A DNA stretch of 64,000 nucleotides from Breviolum minutum Mf 1.05b.01 (GCA_000507305.1 DF239136.1:3023-67022); one strand, 5' to 3'; shown: positions 48,263 to 59,474, counted from the stretch's first letter. Notes: generated from the letters alone by a model not told the origin. Program-made: numbers and translations.

Positions 48263-48417
48263 TGAGGTCACAACCAAAAGTCGTCTCAAGATGGCTCAAG
48301 GTTGAAAGGAGAGACTGGCAACGAGACATGCGTAGCAAGCATTACGTGGCAACGTTGTTTGCCCAGCAGCTAACAACTGGAAGTTGTTTGGATGCCATCC
48401 AAAACCTATCTGTTGGT
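48263..48417 (+). CDS. candidate exon, unknown protein
   Basis: After catcag the frame can be read as RWLKVERRDWQRDMRSKHY, VATLFAQQLTTGSCLDAIQN and LSVG, then gtaggt as a good donor. A second frame over the first 50 bases (from ATG 48240, MADPTHQDEVTTKSRLKMAQ then gttgaa) is also protein-like, so the left part is ambiguous. Not recognised. Confidence 0.4.
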
Positions 48418-49067
48418 AGGTGTTTTTTTTCACCCAAAATCCCGGAATCCCACCGAACGAAACTTGCGAAATTAATTTTTTGGTACACGTTTTTTTGAAA
48501 TGTTTCTATAGTTACACTGATGAAAAAAAAGCCACCAGAAAAATCCATGAAACGCAGTCAGATCTCCCCCTAAAACCTCCGAAACGTTAGCTTTTTTAGC
48601 TTTTCTTGTAGCGTTTCGGAAACACATCAACCCGCGCTCCTCGTCATCATGTTTGATGGTGAGAAATTCAAACACATCAAGCTGCTTGGGCGATTTTTGC
48701 CGTGGAGGGATGGAGGTTGCTGGAAACGGATATTTTCTACACTTTTTTTCTCTTGGCAAATAATTTTTTCGTATGCGCTACATATCTTATGACGATTTCC
48801 TGATGACATAGATGATCAAAATCTCTATACCCATTTTTGTTTAAAACCTCAAACAAAATATGTAAAATCTCCTCCATATTTTTTTTCAAGCCGTGAAAGG
48901 GATGCCTGAAGTTCTATTGATCTGAGTTATAGAAACGTCCAGGGAACGAGTCCGTGTCATCCTACCGGGGGAAGTTCGGAAAATCATCGACTCAAAAGTG
49001 CCGAAAAAAAAGGAGGATATGACAGGATATGTGATCGTTCCCAGGATCCAAGAAATCTCCAACAGGA

Positions 49068-49140
49068 CCCACTGAACGGACCCCTAAACCTAAGTATCCA
49101 ATATCTCTAGCAACTTACTTAGGGGTCCGTTGGTAAGGTT
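49068..49140. repeat. short foldback
   Basis: aacggacccctaa and ttaggggtccgtt form a 13-bp perfect stem around a ~35-nt loop. Possibly another small element. I saw no second copy. Confidence 0.6.
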
Positions 49141-49489
49141 CGATTCAATTTTTGATTGACAGGAGGGTAAAAGGTTGGTTCTATAGTTGACTTCTGAAAG
49201 TCAAGGTGAATTTGCCTTTTGACAAACTCAGGTTACGGGCGGTTACAAATGAAGTATCTGATATGACGACCGATGAGGTGTGGCTAGCGGCTAAACCGAT
49301 CTCCTAATTTTTCAAAATCCCCAAAGTTCTCTAATTTAAAGATCATCAAACAGTGTTGTACCACCACCTCATCCTCACCGAAAAATCACCCTACAAAGAC
49401 CAGTAGTCAGTAGTCATCCAGGAAAGTTCGTCGAAAGTCTGAGAAAGTTTCCTCCAGATTGGTGCAACACATTGATATTGTTTACTGAG

Positions 49490-49555
49490 GCAGCATCAGC
49501 CTGCAATGCAAGGAAGTTTCGAATCGCAACTCGCTCCAAGCGTCAATCTCAGCAG
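49490..49555 (+). CDS. candidate exon, unknown protein
   Basis: AG|G acceptor and cag|gtacca donor around 66 nt that is open in two frames (ASACNARKFRIATRSKRQ or QPAMQGSFESQLAPSV). The borders are good but the frame is not decided. Confidence 0.35.
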
Positions 49556-50315
49556 GTACCATGCGACCTTACTGTGTAAAACACCGCTAGGGTTTCCTAG
49601 GTGTTTTTAAGTTGTTGTTGAATCTCAAAATCCTGAAAAACCGATGTGTGACACTGATCATCAAACCATCATGGTTTCCTGACATTGGACTGGATATTTC
49701 TCAGATATCTTTCTCAGGACATCATCCGTCCTCCTGTCGAGTGAACTGAAATTTCCGACTTCAAATTCAAGCATAACACTCTTCTCAGCAATTGATAGCG
49801 AGCTCAAATAAAACATGTAGACTTCCATTTGGCGTTTATACTTTCAGAGAGGTCCCGTTCCAAGCTATATAGTTCAAACATATTCAAAACCCCTAAGATT
49901 CTGCCTAACCTACTGGGTATACAGTGCATCGATGTCGATTGGTCTATAAATTAAAAATAGCGGGTACTGGTTCTTGCCAAAAAAAATACCACACAGAAGA
50001 GAACAGCCTGTTTTCAACACTTCGGAGTTGCGTTTCAACCACCAAACCTTATGTTTTTTAGAACTTTTTAGCCGCCGAAGATCCAGCTGATGCACTGAAA
50101 CTTTCCGAAGGGATTAGTCCATGTAAGAACATCCCAACAAGATATTGAATCACATCTCCCAAAAAAAGTACTCGTTTTTTTCGCAGGTCACGCGGTCCTA
50201 GCCCCGGTGAATCAATGGAGGAGAAAGTGGATGGGAGGTAGGATTTTTGTGGGAAAAGTTGGATTAATCACGGTGAAACTGTGACCTTTTTTGGATGAGG
50301 ATGGGATGGTCCTAG

Positions 50316-50351
50316 GAAGTGCTGACAAAGCTGCCATTAGATGCAGAGCAG
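50316..50351 (+). CDS. candidate exon, 36 nt, unknown protein
   Basis: cctag|GAA ... CAG|gtgaag encodes EVLTKLPLDAEQ, phase 0 on both sides. If the donor is not used, the frame continues VKKDVFLNDLETIGVSAW. Not recognised. Confidence 0.35.
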
Positions 50352-51924
50352 GTGAAGAAAGATGTCTTTTTGAATGATCTTGAGACAATTGGTGTATCAG
50401 CATGGATCATCACTTCAGGTGACATCCAGACGACCATCTCTTACCAACCATCCAGACGAAAGTTCGCAAAAACAGGCCTTGCCAGCAGGCCAAAGCCACC
50501 ATCACCATAACCACCACCAGCATTAACCACAAGCACAGCTTCCATTCCACCAGCCTTTCACTATCCATCCTGGAAGGAGCCACGCATCCGAACAGCCTCG
50601 ATTAGCCATGATGTGCCATCGCCCGGGACCTCCTCGGAACTGCGCGCATGGAGCCTTGGTGAAACAAGGACAACCATGTCCCAACAATGACTGCAGGGGT
50701 CATGGAGTCCGTGCCATGATGAATTATCCAGCCATTTTTGATTGGAGAGGGGTAGTTTATGAACTCCCTTATGAAAATAGACAGTAGGCACTTCATTTTG
50801 AGCCAGAAGTATGGCTCGGTCAACTGCAGGGTTATTGCTAGTTTAAAATGCAGGAGCCTCCCATCATCAATGGCTTTTTCTGGCTCTGGGAACAGGTGGT
50901 AGGTAGCGTATGATCACCCAAGTGGCTGCATTTGCCACTTAAATACAATATTTCTTGTAGTGGGTTATACGAACCCTACCATCTATGTCTGGAAACAGAC
51001 AAAACATTGAGTTCGAGTGGTTTAAGAGTTTAAGATATAGGAGATTTTCCAGTGGCTTGAAAACTTATATCCTCAAAAAGAAATCCCTCAATATCTGGAT
51101 GATCAGAAGACAAATTTGCAATCTTCTGTGCCATGACCATGTGCAAGGGCACTGGATTCTCCGGAATTTCCCAGCTTGGCAATTTGGTGCTTCTTTTGAA
51201 TAGACCTTTCCAGGGTGTGGCAAGAGGATGAGACGGCCAGTAATTAATCCTGAGGCTTTGAAAGAAGGGAAATGAATCCTGTAGCCAGTATAATGTCGTG
51301 GCACTATTCCTTGTACTGAGGTAAATACCGATAATACCATCCAATTTGCCTCAATACAAACAATACCGTTTAGAATCAGCTGATGTTTACAGTAGATTAT
51401 ATTGAATTCTTTGACTTGAACAACTGATTTCCTTTGTCGGTAGTGATGCATTCCAACAGTACAGCTCTGGGAGTAGTCGATTAAACAGAAAGACATGGCT
51501 TTCCTTGGTATAATTATTTGAAAAAGTTCATGAAACTCAAAATCACAAACTTTCAAAAGATGGTCAACGTGAATGGAAAGTACAGCTGGGCGGCCCTACA
51601 TCTTCTTCATCACTGAACCATGAAACATATTTCCCCCACCACCGAAATTCAACTTATATAGATACCCCAAAATGGCCCCAAATCCCAAGAGGAAAAATAT
51701 CAAACTTCCAACCATTGAAAATCTCAGAGACTATGGCTATATTCCAATGAGGTGTTCCATACAATTAACATCAATTAACATGGTGAATCCATGTGAATCC
51801 TACCTTCACAACTCGAGGACAGCACGGAATAGTCATGCCAAGAGGTGCCAATCTCCGGGGTGAAGTTCCGGGGTGGATGCCAATGTTAGAATTTTCCATG
51901 CCAGAGATCCTCCTGCATGAAAAA

Positions 51925-52033
51925 TGGGTGTTTCCTTAAATGGTGGTACCCCCATTTCACACCCCCAAGTCCTGAGCATTTTTAGTAGGAAAACCCATAG
52001 TTGTTGGGTAGCACCATTTTAGGAAACCCCCAA
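51925..52033. mobile_element. MITE-like element, family E
   Basis: Starts tgggtgtttccttaaatggt and ends gcaccattttaggaaacccc. Inverted termini of ~12-20 bp with mismatches. Confidence 0.65.
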
Positions 52034-52890
52034 ATATATGTTTCTTTTTGAGGTAGTAAGTCGCGGGAAACATGGCTTTAAAAACATGCGGGGGTCAAAT
52101 TTTGAGTTGCGAAGTGTTCGAAAACATTTAAGGAGAATTGCTCAGATGTCTTCGAAGCTGATTAAAAACGACCCTTGGAGTCTTTACAAACTATATCTTC
52201 CATATGGATGTCAGATTGCATGTATGAGGCATGAATTCTCTATACATCTCTTTGGGAATGCATCAAATGTGGTTCGATTCAAAAAGTGGACACGTGGAAG
52301 CAATTTTATCCCCCATGATGTTCTTCACCGGAATCTCCAACATGCCTCCCCAACATTAAGACGAAGAGTCACCCTCCAGGAAACTAATATTTTCCCTTTA
52401 AGGTAGCTGGGAAGATGATGTTTTCTTCCTCTTCCAGTGGTGGTGAAATGGACTCCTTTTTTTTGGAGCTTAGGATCATCTGGGTGGTGGCAACTCAAAT
52501 ATATTTGGAATTTCCATCCCGGATCCTTGGGGTTTCATGATCCAATTTCACGAGCATATTTTTCGAATGGGGTTTTTACCTTTTCAACCACCAAATAGAA
52601 ACTAGAATGGTGACGATTCTCACCAGGGAATGTGCCCTTTGAGGTCCTAAAACGGTGTTTTTTTTTTCAAAAAAATCTCCCAACAAAAGGGACGGGACCT
52701 CGACGAGGTGGATGAAAATCATCATGAGATTCATGGATTCATGTGGAATAATAATGGTAACCCTCCCGAATGCCACCCCACCAGGAAACAAGGCATTATA
52801 TAGGGATTATCAACCACCATGATCCCTTAGATTCCCATGATGGATAGCGAAAAAAACATGTAAACTCCACTGAAGTTCTGCAATGCCGAG

Positions 52891-52958
52891 GCATTGCTCA
52901 GACGCATTTCAGCATTTGTTGGATCGATTGCTACAGCAACACCTCCTGGAGATGCATG
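52891..52958 (+). CDS. candidate exon, amphipathic helix
   Basis: AG|G acceptor (gccgag|G) and CATG|gcgcca (GC donor) enclose HCSDAFQHLLDRLLQQHLLE then MH, a leucine-rich amphipathic helix. A second frame (ALLRRISAFVGSIATATPPG) is also open. Splice style matches the channel gene. Not recognised. Confidence 0.35.
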
Positions 52959-53366
52959 GCGCCATTTAGAGGGAGCGTGGTTGGTGTGTGTCTTCTGTTA
53001 ATTAACTCACTATAGCCACATGTTTCTTTCAGGATAAGGCATTTGGGACCTTATTGAAAGGAATTCTTCGAGTATTTGGAATGGTGAATCATTGGTGAAT
53101 CAGACCCAGTTGAGTCACAGCTGGGTTCATCTTCAATCATGTTTTTGTTGCTTCCCAAACGGATGGGTCGGGTTCGCTATTTGTCGCTTTTTGTCGTCTA
53201 GTGTTGCCTACTGCATTCTTAAACAAGGCATAGAGTCTGTTCAAACTGAGTGCTTCAAATACACGTTGATGGCAAGGTCATTTCAAGGCATGGTTCAAAA
53301 TCCCCAATGTTCCAATCCCATGGGTTTTTTCCACCTTGACCGTTTTTCATGTTTTTCCCACTTCAG

Positions 53367-53430
53367 ATCGAGGCTCTGCGAGGGCAGCAGTTCGTCACAC
53401 ACTGGCCTGACGACGGCCGGACGCAATACT
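53367..53430 (+). CDS. candidate exon, unknown protein
   Basis: After ttcag the frame reads IEALRGQQFVTHWPDDGRTQ then Y and a stop. GC-rich compared with its flanks. An alternative AG|G acceptor five bases on gives another frame. Not recognised. Confidence 0.3.
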
Positions 53431-53599
53431 GATCGCAGTTCCAAACGAGACAGTGCATGTTTGGGATCCCAGGATCTCCGGTTGAAAGGATGGTTTTCAC
53501 AACCAAAAATATCAACCTTGAGGCCAGGAACCGATTTTGGGTCCATGAAAGTCATCTTAATAAACATGCAACTGAAAGGCCTTGGAAGTGGGATGTAAT

Positions 53600-54010
53600 T
53601 GGGGTTATAACCATATGATATATATATGTATATATATATATATATATATGAGCANAAACCTCCACACGCAGCTTCCTGGTGACCATCTCTTCAGCTAGTC
53701 CGTTTTTTATCATTTTTGAGATGGCGTTTCATTTTCTTCGCCAACGAGGTTTCTTGACATAAGGGTCATCTATCCCCATACATGTCTCGAGTATTGTATG
53801 TTTGTAGTGCTCCGTCATCCTCCACTTCTTCTTCGGACTCATCAGACAATTGAGAAAAAAGACAAGCACTGGAAAACGAGGTCACCATTTTTCCAAGAAC
53901 ATGCTTCAAGACTAAAAGTTAATTGAACGAGGTAGGGATTAACTGAAACACATGCGGCCTTTCAAAATATGATTAATAAAAGCCGTCGCTCATATATATA
54001 TATATATAAA
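53600..54010. other. AT microsatellites, single N at 53655, no gene
   Basis: TATA tracts at about 53620-53650 and 53994-54008. The isolated N just after the first tract looks like an assembly seam. Confidence 0.7.
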
Positions 54011-54624
54011 AGGATGCTAATAGAATTGTAGTATCAATTGGACCTTTTTTGATAGAGAAGGCATGTGGGCATGCGGAGTTTTTGGTAGCAGAAATGGCCT
54101 GGAAAGGCCACTTATCTTTCTTTCCCTCCATTAGCTTCCCCAAGTAAATTTTCCACCCATTGGAAAAGATGCAAAATTCGGCAATCAGATTTCCTTCCGG
54201 AACTTCCAAAAAAAAACAGTCGCTGTGAGTTGCTCCGTAAAGTATTGCTAGATCCCACCACTTTGCAATAGGTACTTCGGTGACGAATCTCCACCTCTCC
54301 AAGGTTCCTTCGGAGAGTCGATTTCCCAAGCAAAGACCTTAACGGAGAACCACCGCCGCAGGCAAATTCAGGAGAAAACCCGGTCCCGGGCTTCGGCAGT
54401 TTGTTTCATTGGTGTTGGGAGGTCCAGGTGGTTCATGTGGAGTTTTTGCCATGATTTCGACCTACATGTTTTTGAACCTAGAGAAATTTCCTTCACTGTA
54501 GGTTGACTTCCTTGTTGTTATGGTGCTTCTTATTTGTAAATTGATCTATAGAATGTCCCAGTTCCATTTCAAAGAAAGCATCCAAAATCTCGAAGGCAAA
54601 GAACAACTAAACAAAAAAACATTT

Positions 54625-54811
54625 GCTGGAAACCGGGACCCGCACGCGTCGTCGAGTCATGTTGGAGGAGATGCACGAAGTTCATGCTTCTGAGATCCTT
54701 TCGGCATGGGATCGTAGAGAACCTGAGAAAGAGGATGACTTGAGTATTACTCCCTCAGTTGCTCGGCGGTATGATGTTCATGTTTTGATAAGATCGAGAG
54801 ATGCGAAAATC
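54625..54811 (+). CDS. candidate exon(s), basic then acidic segment, unknown protein
   Basis: The frame reads ETGTRTRRRVMLEEMHEVHA, SEILSAWDRREPEKEDDLSI and TPSVARRYDVHVL. Strongly protein-like, hydrophilic and GC-richer than flanks. It may contain an internal start (ATG 54659). Borders are not clear. Not recognised. Confidence 0.45.
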
Positions 54812-55128
54812 CATCCAGTACCATCCATGGGACTGGTATATTTAGCTACATGAGTCCTTGATTTTTATGGTAAATATGGGTAAATATACCATACATGGAT
54901 GTTATGGGGATCGGTTGAAACATATGAAAACGCATTAGTAAATAGAACGCATATTGTTTAAATAGAAAGGAATAGCATCTTTAAAGCATTCACCATTCAA
55001 CATTTTGAATAGATCCCTTCTAGATATTCTCCTTTTAGTTTCTTTTTGGAATCTTATCAAGGGATGATTCCATGGCCTTGTTTTCCATGGCAACAATGAA
55101 GCCGACCCAAAGATTGTTCAACCGCCAG

Positions 55129-55217
55129 GTACGTAGTGAGCCAGGTGAAGGAAGCAACGTGCCGAGCGCACAAGTTCTTCGGGACGATCCGACGCTTGGA
55201 AAATTATGAAAGCAATG
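55129..55217 (+). CDS. candidate exon, 89 nt, unknown protein
   Basis: Acceptor gccag|G and donor AATG|gtttct. Encodes YVVSQVKEATCRAHKFFG and TIRRLENYESN. Both borders and the frame agree (1 nt in, 1 nt out). If real, the retroelement 370 bp downstream sits in the next intron. Not recognised. Confidence 0.45.
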
Positions 55218-55496
55218 GTTTCTGTAATCAGCTTCCAGTTTTTCTTCTGTTGTTTGGAACTTTAACTTTACATACTTTAGCCAGAATTTGCATTGTTTTT
55301 TAGCAGAAAAATACCTGTTAACCATGCTGACATGAAATATATAAGGGAACACAAGGGATAGAAAAGAAGAAGACCCAAAGATGAAACAAAGACTAGGAGA
55401 CTTTCAAACACTATCGGCTTCTATGCAGCATACTATCGGAGTCGATACCGGCATGCATTGTAGACAAATAGATCTTTTTGGACACACATACATACA

Positions 55497-55584
55497 TATG
55501 CACATTTTTTGTATATAATATATATATATATATATGATAAGATAGGTTTTACACTTCTATTTGTCTTCGAGATAGAGATCCTAC
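55497..55584. repeat. left flank segment A (also present at 61058-61141)
   Basis: tatgcacattttttgtatat, an AT run, then gataagataggttttacact and a tail ending tcctac. The same sequence with two substitutions and a shorter AT run follows the N on the right side of the retroelement. Confidence 0.9.
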
Positions 55585-55586
55585 AC

Positions 55587-55978
55587 TTTTTTTGTCCCCT
55601 ACTCATGTTGTTCCATGTTGTTTTTCTCAACAGGACACTGAGTTTCAACGATGTTTGTTTGGCATTTTGCTTTCCAGGTCACGGTGTGAGGTGATTGTAT
55701 GTAAACACCGGCCTGTTGATCCAATTCACGATGTTCTGATTCTTTAATGGTGGAAATGGAACGAAATTCATTTGCAGGATTTGCCAGTTCAAAAAAACTT
55801 GTGCATATCCCTCCAGCTGCGGCGCTTAAGTGCAGTCAGTTTTTTGGACTGCGCGCATGTCGTCGACAGCGGTCTGAAGACTCAGATCGTCAGGCCCGGA
55901 GGCCCCCTGGAGGAAAAAAGAACAAGCGCCAGCCAAGTGCTTCCAGCGCCGTTCCAGAGTTTACTTTACTTGATCAAA
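55587..55978 (+). repeat. left direct repeat of the retroelement (pLTR-like)
   Basis: A 392-bp segment that starts with seven Ts and gtcccctactcatgttg and ends acttgatcaaa. It matches 60665-61056 in the same orientation with only a few substitutions and 1-2-base indels. Such repeats around Penelope-like elements are called pseudo-LTRs. They arise from head-to-tail copies, not from LTR replication. Confidence 0.9.
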
Positions 55979-56109
55979 ATTTTGTTGGACGTTGTTGCCG
56001 GGGTTCACAGCTCTACGGGACAACGTTGTTACAATCCATATTGCCCTCTAAGCTGGGTCACGGATCTCTTTGCCCACTGACTTTGCTGGAGATAAATAAT
56101 GAAGCATGA
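55747..56109 (+). CDS. retroelement ORF1, 120 aa, unknown
   Basis: Starts with MVEMERNSFAGFASSKK inside the left repeat and runs out of it, ending KLGHGSLCPLTLLEINNEA. It is basic in the middle (RRQRSEDSDRQARRPPGGKK), suggesting nucleic-acid binding. In the right repeat the same start (60827) is shifted out of frame by a one-base deletion in an A run. It may be a leader peptide or non-coding. No homology recognised. Confidence 0.4.
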   Translation: MVEMERNSFAGFASSKKLVHIPPAAALKCSQFFGLRACRRQRSEDSDRQARRPPGGKKNKRQPSASSAVPEFTLLDQNFVGRCCRGSQLYGTTLLQSILPSKLGHGSLCPLTLLEINNEA

Positions 56110-56313
56110 AGCCTGGTCTCGTGACGTTGTGTCCCAGTTATAAAGGTTGGAGACTGTTGTCTCCAATGAGGAAGCTTTTTGTTTATTGGTGGGATGCCTC
56201 AGAGACACGCTTCAACTTTTTGAAAAGAGACATGAAAAAAACTTTTAAATAGCAATTCCTCGTTTTGTTCTGAAGTTCGCAACCAAGTTTGTACGCAGTT
56301 TCGATGTTTATTC

Positions 56314-56679
56314 GTGCTTTTATCTCTTGAAACGATCTCCGTTTTGATACACGTGGTGGTGATTGCTTTGTTGTGTTTGCGAATTTCTGACGTTAGAGTT
56401 TGCAATTCGTTTTTGCATGCCTTGGGCGACATTTTGTGGCATGGGAGAAAGTATTCCTTTCGACGGCAACACAAGCTGACAGTCTATAAGAAGGACGCTG
56501 CCATCCGAATTGTTTGGCTCTTACACTGTCTCAGTGCCTTGAGAGGGTTGGTGTTGCTCTTGTTTCAACTTCTTGGTGGTGAACGAAGACGAAAGCATGC
56601 AAAACATAAGTTGCAGTGTTTGCCCCCTGCAGTCAGGGTTTGTTTGCGTTGCCTTGCTGGAGAAGGATCATGTGGATAA
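56314..56679 (+). CDS. retroelement hydrophobic ORF, 121 aa, doubtful
   Basis: Begins MLLSLETISVLIHVVVIALL and ends with a Cys-containing tail (CLPPAVRVCLRCLAGEGSC). It overlaps the start of the GIY-YIG ORF in another frame. It may be the frameshifted upstream part of the endonuclease protein or simply an open shadow. The start given is only the first ATG-type codon. Confidence 0.3.
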   Translation: MLLSLETISVLIHVVVIALLCLRISDVRVCNSFLHALGDILWHGRKYSFRRQHKLTVYKKDAAIRIVWLLHCLSALRGLVLLLFQLLGGERRRKHAKHKLQCLPPAVRVCLRCLAGEGSCG

Positions 56680-57082
56680 ACAGCGTGCTTGCAAAACTTT
56701 GATTCCCTTCCTTTGTTTACAAGTTTTGATTGGCTTCAAACCCCCTGTTGCACACCAATGTGCTTTGTATTGCTTGCTGGGGCGGACTGCAACCTACATA
56801 GGCAGGTCGAAGTTGAATAGACAAGCTTCCCTTGGCGCCCCGTTGGCCAGAGGACATGAACATGTTTGGGAACTTTTCAATTCCACAGGAGCTTCACCTG
56901 ACCTGAAACAAAAAGCCTTCAGACATGAGACTGTTGTTGATTTTGCACAGTTTTACCTTTTCACAGTTTCAGATGAGGTTGCAGGGTTTTCTGAATCTAG
57001 TTTAATTCGTTCTTCACATGCAAATGGGAATACCATCCCCGTCAACGCCCACCACATGATATCCGTGAACCTAGCAATATGA
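56573..57082 (+). CDS. GIY-YIG endonuclease of the Penelope-like element, 169 aa
   Basis: Predicted to nick target DNA for target-primed reverse transcription. Visible motif elements in order: ALY (residues 64-66, the GIY position), eight residues, YIG (75-77) followed by R78; a conserved-type Arg (R93, in LARGHEHVW); the expected catalytic Glu (E141, in GFSESSLI); and a late Asn (N158, in TIPVNAHHM). A CSVC pair at 14-17 could be the remains of a zinc knuckle. The true N-terminus may lie further upstream in another frame. The stop overlaps the RT start as ATGA (57079-57082), so translation may be coupled, or a one-base change has split an originally fused protein. Confidence 0.8.
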   Translation: MVVNEDESMQNISCSVCPLQSGFVCVALLEKDHVDKQRACKTLIPFLCLQVLIGFKPPVAHQCALYCLLGRTATYIGRSKLNRQASLGAPLARGHEHVWELFNSTGASPDLKQKAFRHETVVDFAQFYLFTVSDEVAGFSESSLIRSSHANGNTIPVNAHHMISVNLAI

Positions 57083-59388
57083 GTTTTGTCAAAAAACTTG
57101 CTTTGCCAGACAAATCTTGGGATGAGGCCATTGCTGGGCGTATGCTTGACCAAGTGGCCTTGGTACGTCGATGTGTAAATTTGTCGTTTCGGAATGCATA
57201 TAGATTTTGTCAAAGCCAATGTTGTGTTGGTCCCCTGTGCATTTACTTGAGCCCGATCTTGTTACTTGTTTTTTTGAGCAAACCACGGCCGGACTTCATT
57301 CCCAATGAGCTGCTGCAATTTGTTCCGCTGAATGTTGTCTTTGCTGCAGCGCGGTTTGTAGCACTGGTCCGCTCTGTTCTTTTTCGACAAGTGGCCACAA
57401 ATCGGATTAATCTGCTTTTGAGTAGGTTTGGTGAAATGAACATTTGCAAATGTTTGATTTCAGTGCCTTGGCCGTTAAGTTGTTCTGACTTGAAACACAT
57501 GTTGTTGCATCATCGGCGTGAAATTGGCCGGGGATCACAGGCTCGGTTTCGTCATGTTGTTTCTCAGCTCCGCTTTGTGGCAGGAAAACGACACACGTAT
57601 ACTGACTTGTTTAACATGATTCCTTGTGCAAAAAGCATGGACACTGTAAGCCTTTCAGAAGAAGATGTAACTCTTCGAAAGTGTGCGTGGGGAGGTGCAG
57701 AGTTTAAACAACTTAAAAAGCACCATAAAACGCACAGGAAAATTGATTTGTCGCATGTCTTTACTGACCTTTGTACGCAACTTGGCGCTTGGTGTCGCCT
57801 TGCAAAGTGCTTGCCCCATGTTTTGCATGCGTTCTCCACGTCGTTGTTTGAGATTTGCTTGAAAACCTTGCACACTGTACCTTGTAGCACCTTGAGTGGG
57901 TTTTCCAAACTTAATTCTGGCTTTGTTGCACCTGAAGCCGATCAAGTACTGGTCGCTGAGGACAAAGACCCGGCAGCTGCCTGGCTTTTGCCTAAGCTCA
58001 CGTACCAACGGTGCATGGTTCACTTGCTTGAAAGAGAAAGCCACAGATGGGAAGCCACAAGGCTCACGCCTGAACAAGCGTGGTTTTTCAAAGTTGCTTG
58101 TTTTCATGAGGTCGAGAAAGCCGGGTTTGGGCCGCTTCGCCCTGGTGTTTCGCAAAACAGCTTGCCTTACATGTATTGCACTGTAAAAGCAAAATGTTTC
58201 CACACCGGCTTGCGAACTTGTTGTGACCCAACTCACAGTTGTTTCAGGAAGATTGTTAGCTATGCAGGCATGGAAAAAGCGTGGCGTAATCTGTTCCGGA
58301 AAGTTGGGAGAGCCACTTCTCTCCTAATTTTAAAAATTGCGCCAGGTGATGAAACCATGTCTTTGTCCACTGCTGCAAAAGACCTTTGCCAACAGTTTGC
58401 TTGTTTGGTGCACCCTGTCTCGCCACTTGTGCGGTGCCAACGCCATGGTTGTGGGAAAGTTAAAAACCCTTTGGAGCTTGTGGTTGCAGATGCTGGGGCC
58501 ATGTATGAAGCTGTTGATTCTGCACTCATTTTGGAAAGCCTCTCCTTTTTTGTGCAAGTCGCACGACAGCTTGGTTATGTTGGTGTGGCAGTTGTACGAA
58601 GCCCCAAGCTTCGCGGTTTCCTAGTTCGGCATGAGCATTTCCAACATCGGTCCGTTGATGTGGTCACTTTTGAGTGTTTGCAAACCATCCATGCGTTGTC
58701 CTTGAGTCAAAAGTATGTTTGTGTTGGAAATGCTGTGTTCAAGCAAAAAACAGGTGTGCCAATAGGTGGCTTGCTTAGTAAGTGTCAGACTTCGTTGTTG
58801 CTGTGCGCTGAGGAAACTATTTGGAAATCCCAGCCGCTTAAACGTTCCAACCATGGCTTCCCCACTGCCTTGCGCTGGAATCAGCAGGTTGCGTCGTGTC
58901 GTTACGTTGATGATTGCATTTCCATGTCCCACATGTTTTGTCAAGCATGTTTGCTGTCAGCTTTGAACTTGAAGTCGCATGTTACTTTTGAGTTGCAAAA
59001 TCATGACCCCTTAGGGGCTACTTGGTTGGACCTTGCGGTTGATGTGCATGGCGTTCGGTTCCATATTGACCTTGCACAGCATGAAGTTGAATGGATTCAA
59101 GGCTTTGCTGCTTGCCCAAAGAAGTTTCGCATGTTGCCTTTCCAGGGCGAAATCACCCCGGATGCAAAAGCCCGCATCAGGAATGCCCAAGCCAGACTTA
59201 TACAGGTCTTTTTGGACCCTCCTGGTTCTAATTTGGTGTTGGCAGCCCGTGCCTTGCACTACTTCATGGATATATGGCACCGAAGTGGTTACCCTGAGGC
59301 AACAGTTGTAAAGGCTTGGAGGAGGCATCTGTCGAACCCAACGTTGTCTAGTCTAGCTGCTGAATGGATTCCGGTTTGTGCAAACTAA
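57079..59388 (+). CDS. Penelope-like reverse transcriptase, 769 aa
   Basis: Copies element RNA into DNA at a nicked target. Motifs in order: VLVAEDKDPAAAWLL (290-304; DK motif of Penelope N-terminal RT region), SLPYMYCTVKAKC (361-373; the P-x-Y-x-x-x-K block), motif A VADAGAMYEAV (469-479) with catalytic D471, motif B GNAVFKQKTGVPIGGLLS (550-567), motif C CRYVDD (607-612) with D611 and D612, LDLAVDVHG (650-658), and a thumb-like SGYPEATVVKAWRRH (736-750). All catalytic Asp residues are present and no stop or frameshift interrupts the frame. The first ~280 residues are unlike anything I recognise. Codon use is GC-richer than in the surrounding introns. Confidence 0.9.
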   Translation: MSFVKKLALPDKSWDEAIAGRMLDQVALVRRCVNLSFRNAYRFCQSQCCVGPLCIYLSPILLLVFLSKPRPDFIPNELLQFVPLNVVFAAARFVALVRSVLFRQVATNRINLLLSRFGEMNICKCLISVPWPLSCSDLKHMLLHHRREIGRGSQARFRHVVSQLRFVAGKRHTYTDLFNMIPCAKSMDTVSLSEEDVTLRKCAWGGAEFKQLKKHHKTHRKIDLSHVFTDLCTQLGAWCRLAKCLPHVLHAFSTSLFEICLKTLHTVPCSTLSGFSKLNSGFVAPEADQVLVAEDKDPAAAWLLPKLTYQRCMVHLLERESHRWEATRLTPEQAWFFKVACFHEVEKAGFGPLRPGVSQNSLPYMYCTVKAKCFHTGLRTCCDPTHSCFRKIVSYAGMEKAWRNLFRKVGRATSLLILKIAPGDETMSLSTAAKDLCQQFACLVHPVSPLVRCQRHGCGKVKNPLELVVADAGAMYEAVDSALILESLSFFVQVARQLGYVGVAVVRSPKLRGFLVRHEHFQHRSVDVVTFECLQTIHALSLSQKYVCVGNAVFKQKTGVPIGGLLSKCQTSLLLCAEETIWKSQPLKRSNHGFPTALRWNQQVASCRYVDDCISMSHMFCQACLLSALNLKSHVTFELQNHDPLGATWLDLAVDVHGVRFHIDLAQHEVEWIQGFAACPKKFRMLPFQGEITPDAKARIRNAQARLIQVFLDPPGSNLVLAARALHYFMDIWHRSGYPEATVVKAWRRHLSNPTLSSLAAEWIPVCAN

Positions 59389-59474
59389 GCCATTGTTGTT
59401 TTCGTAGCTATTGTCACTTTTTCATAAGGTAGGTTGCTCCGCGTGAGCTACGTGTCACCCTTTTGTAGTTTGCC

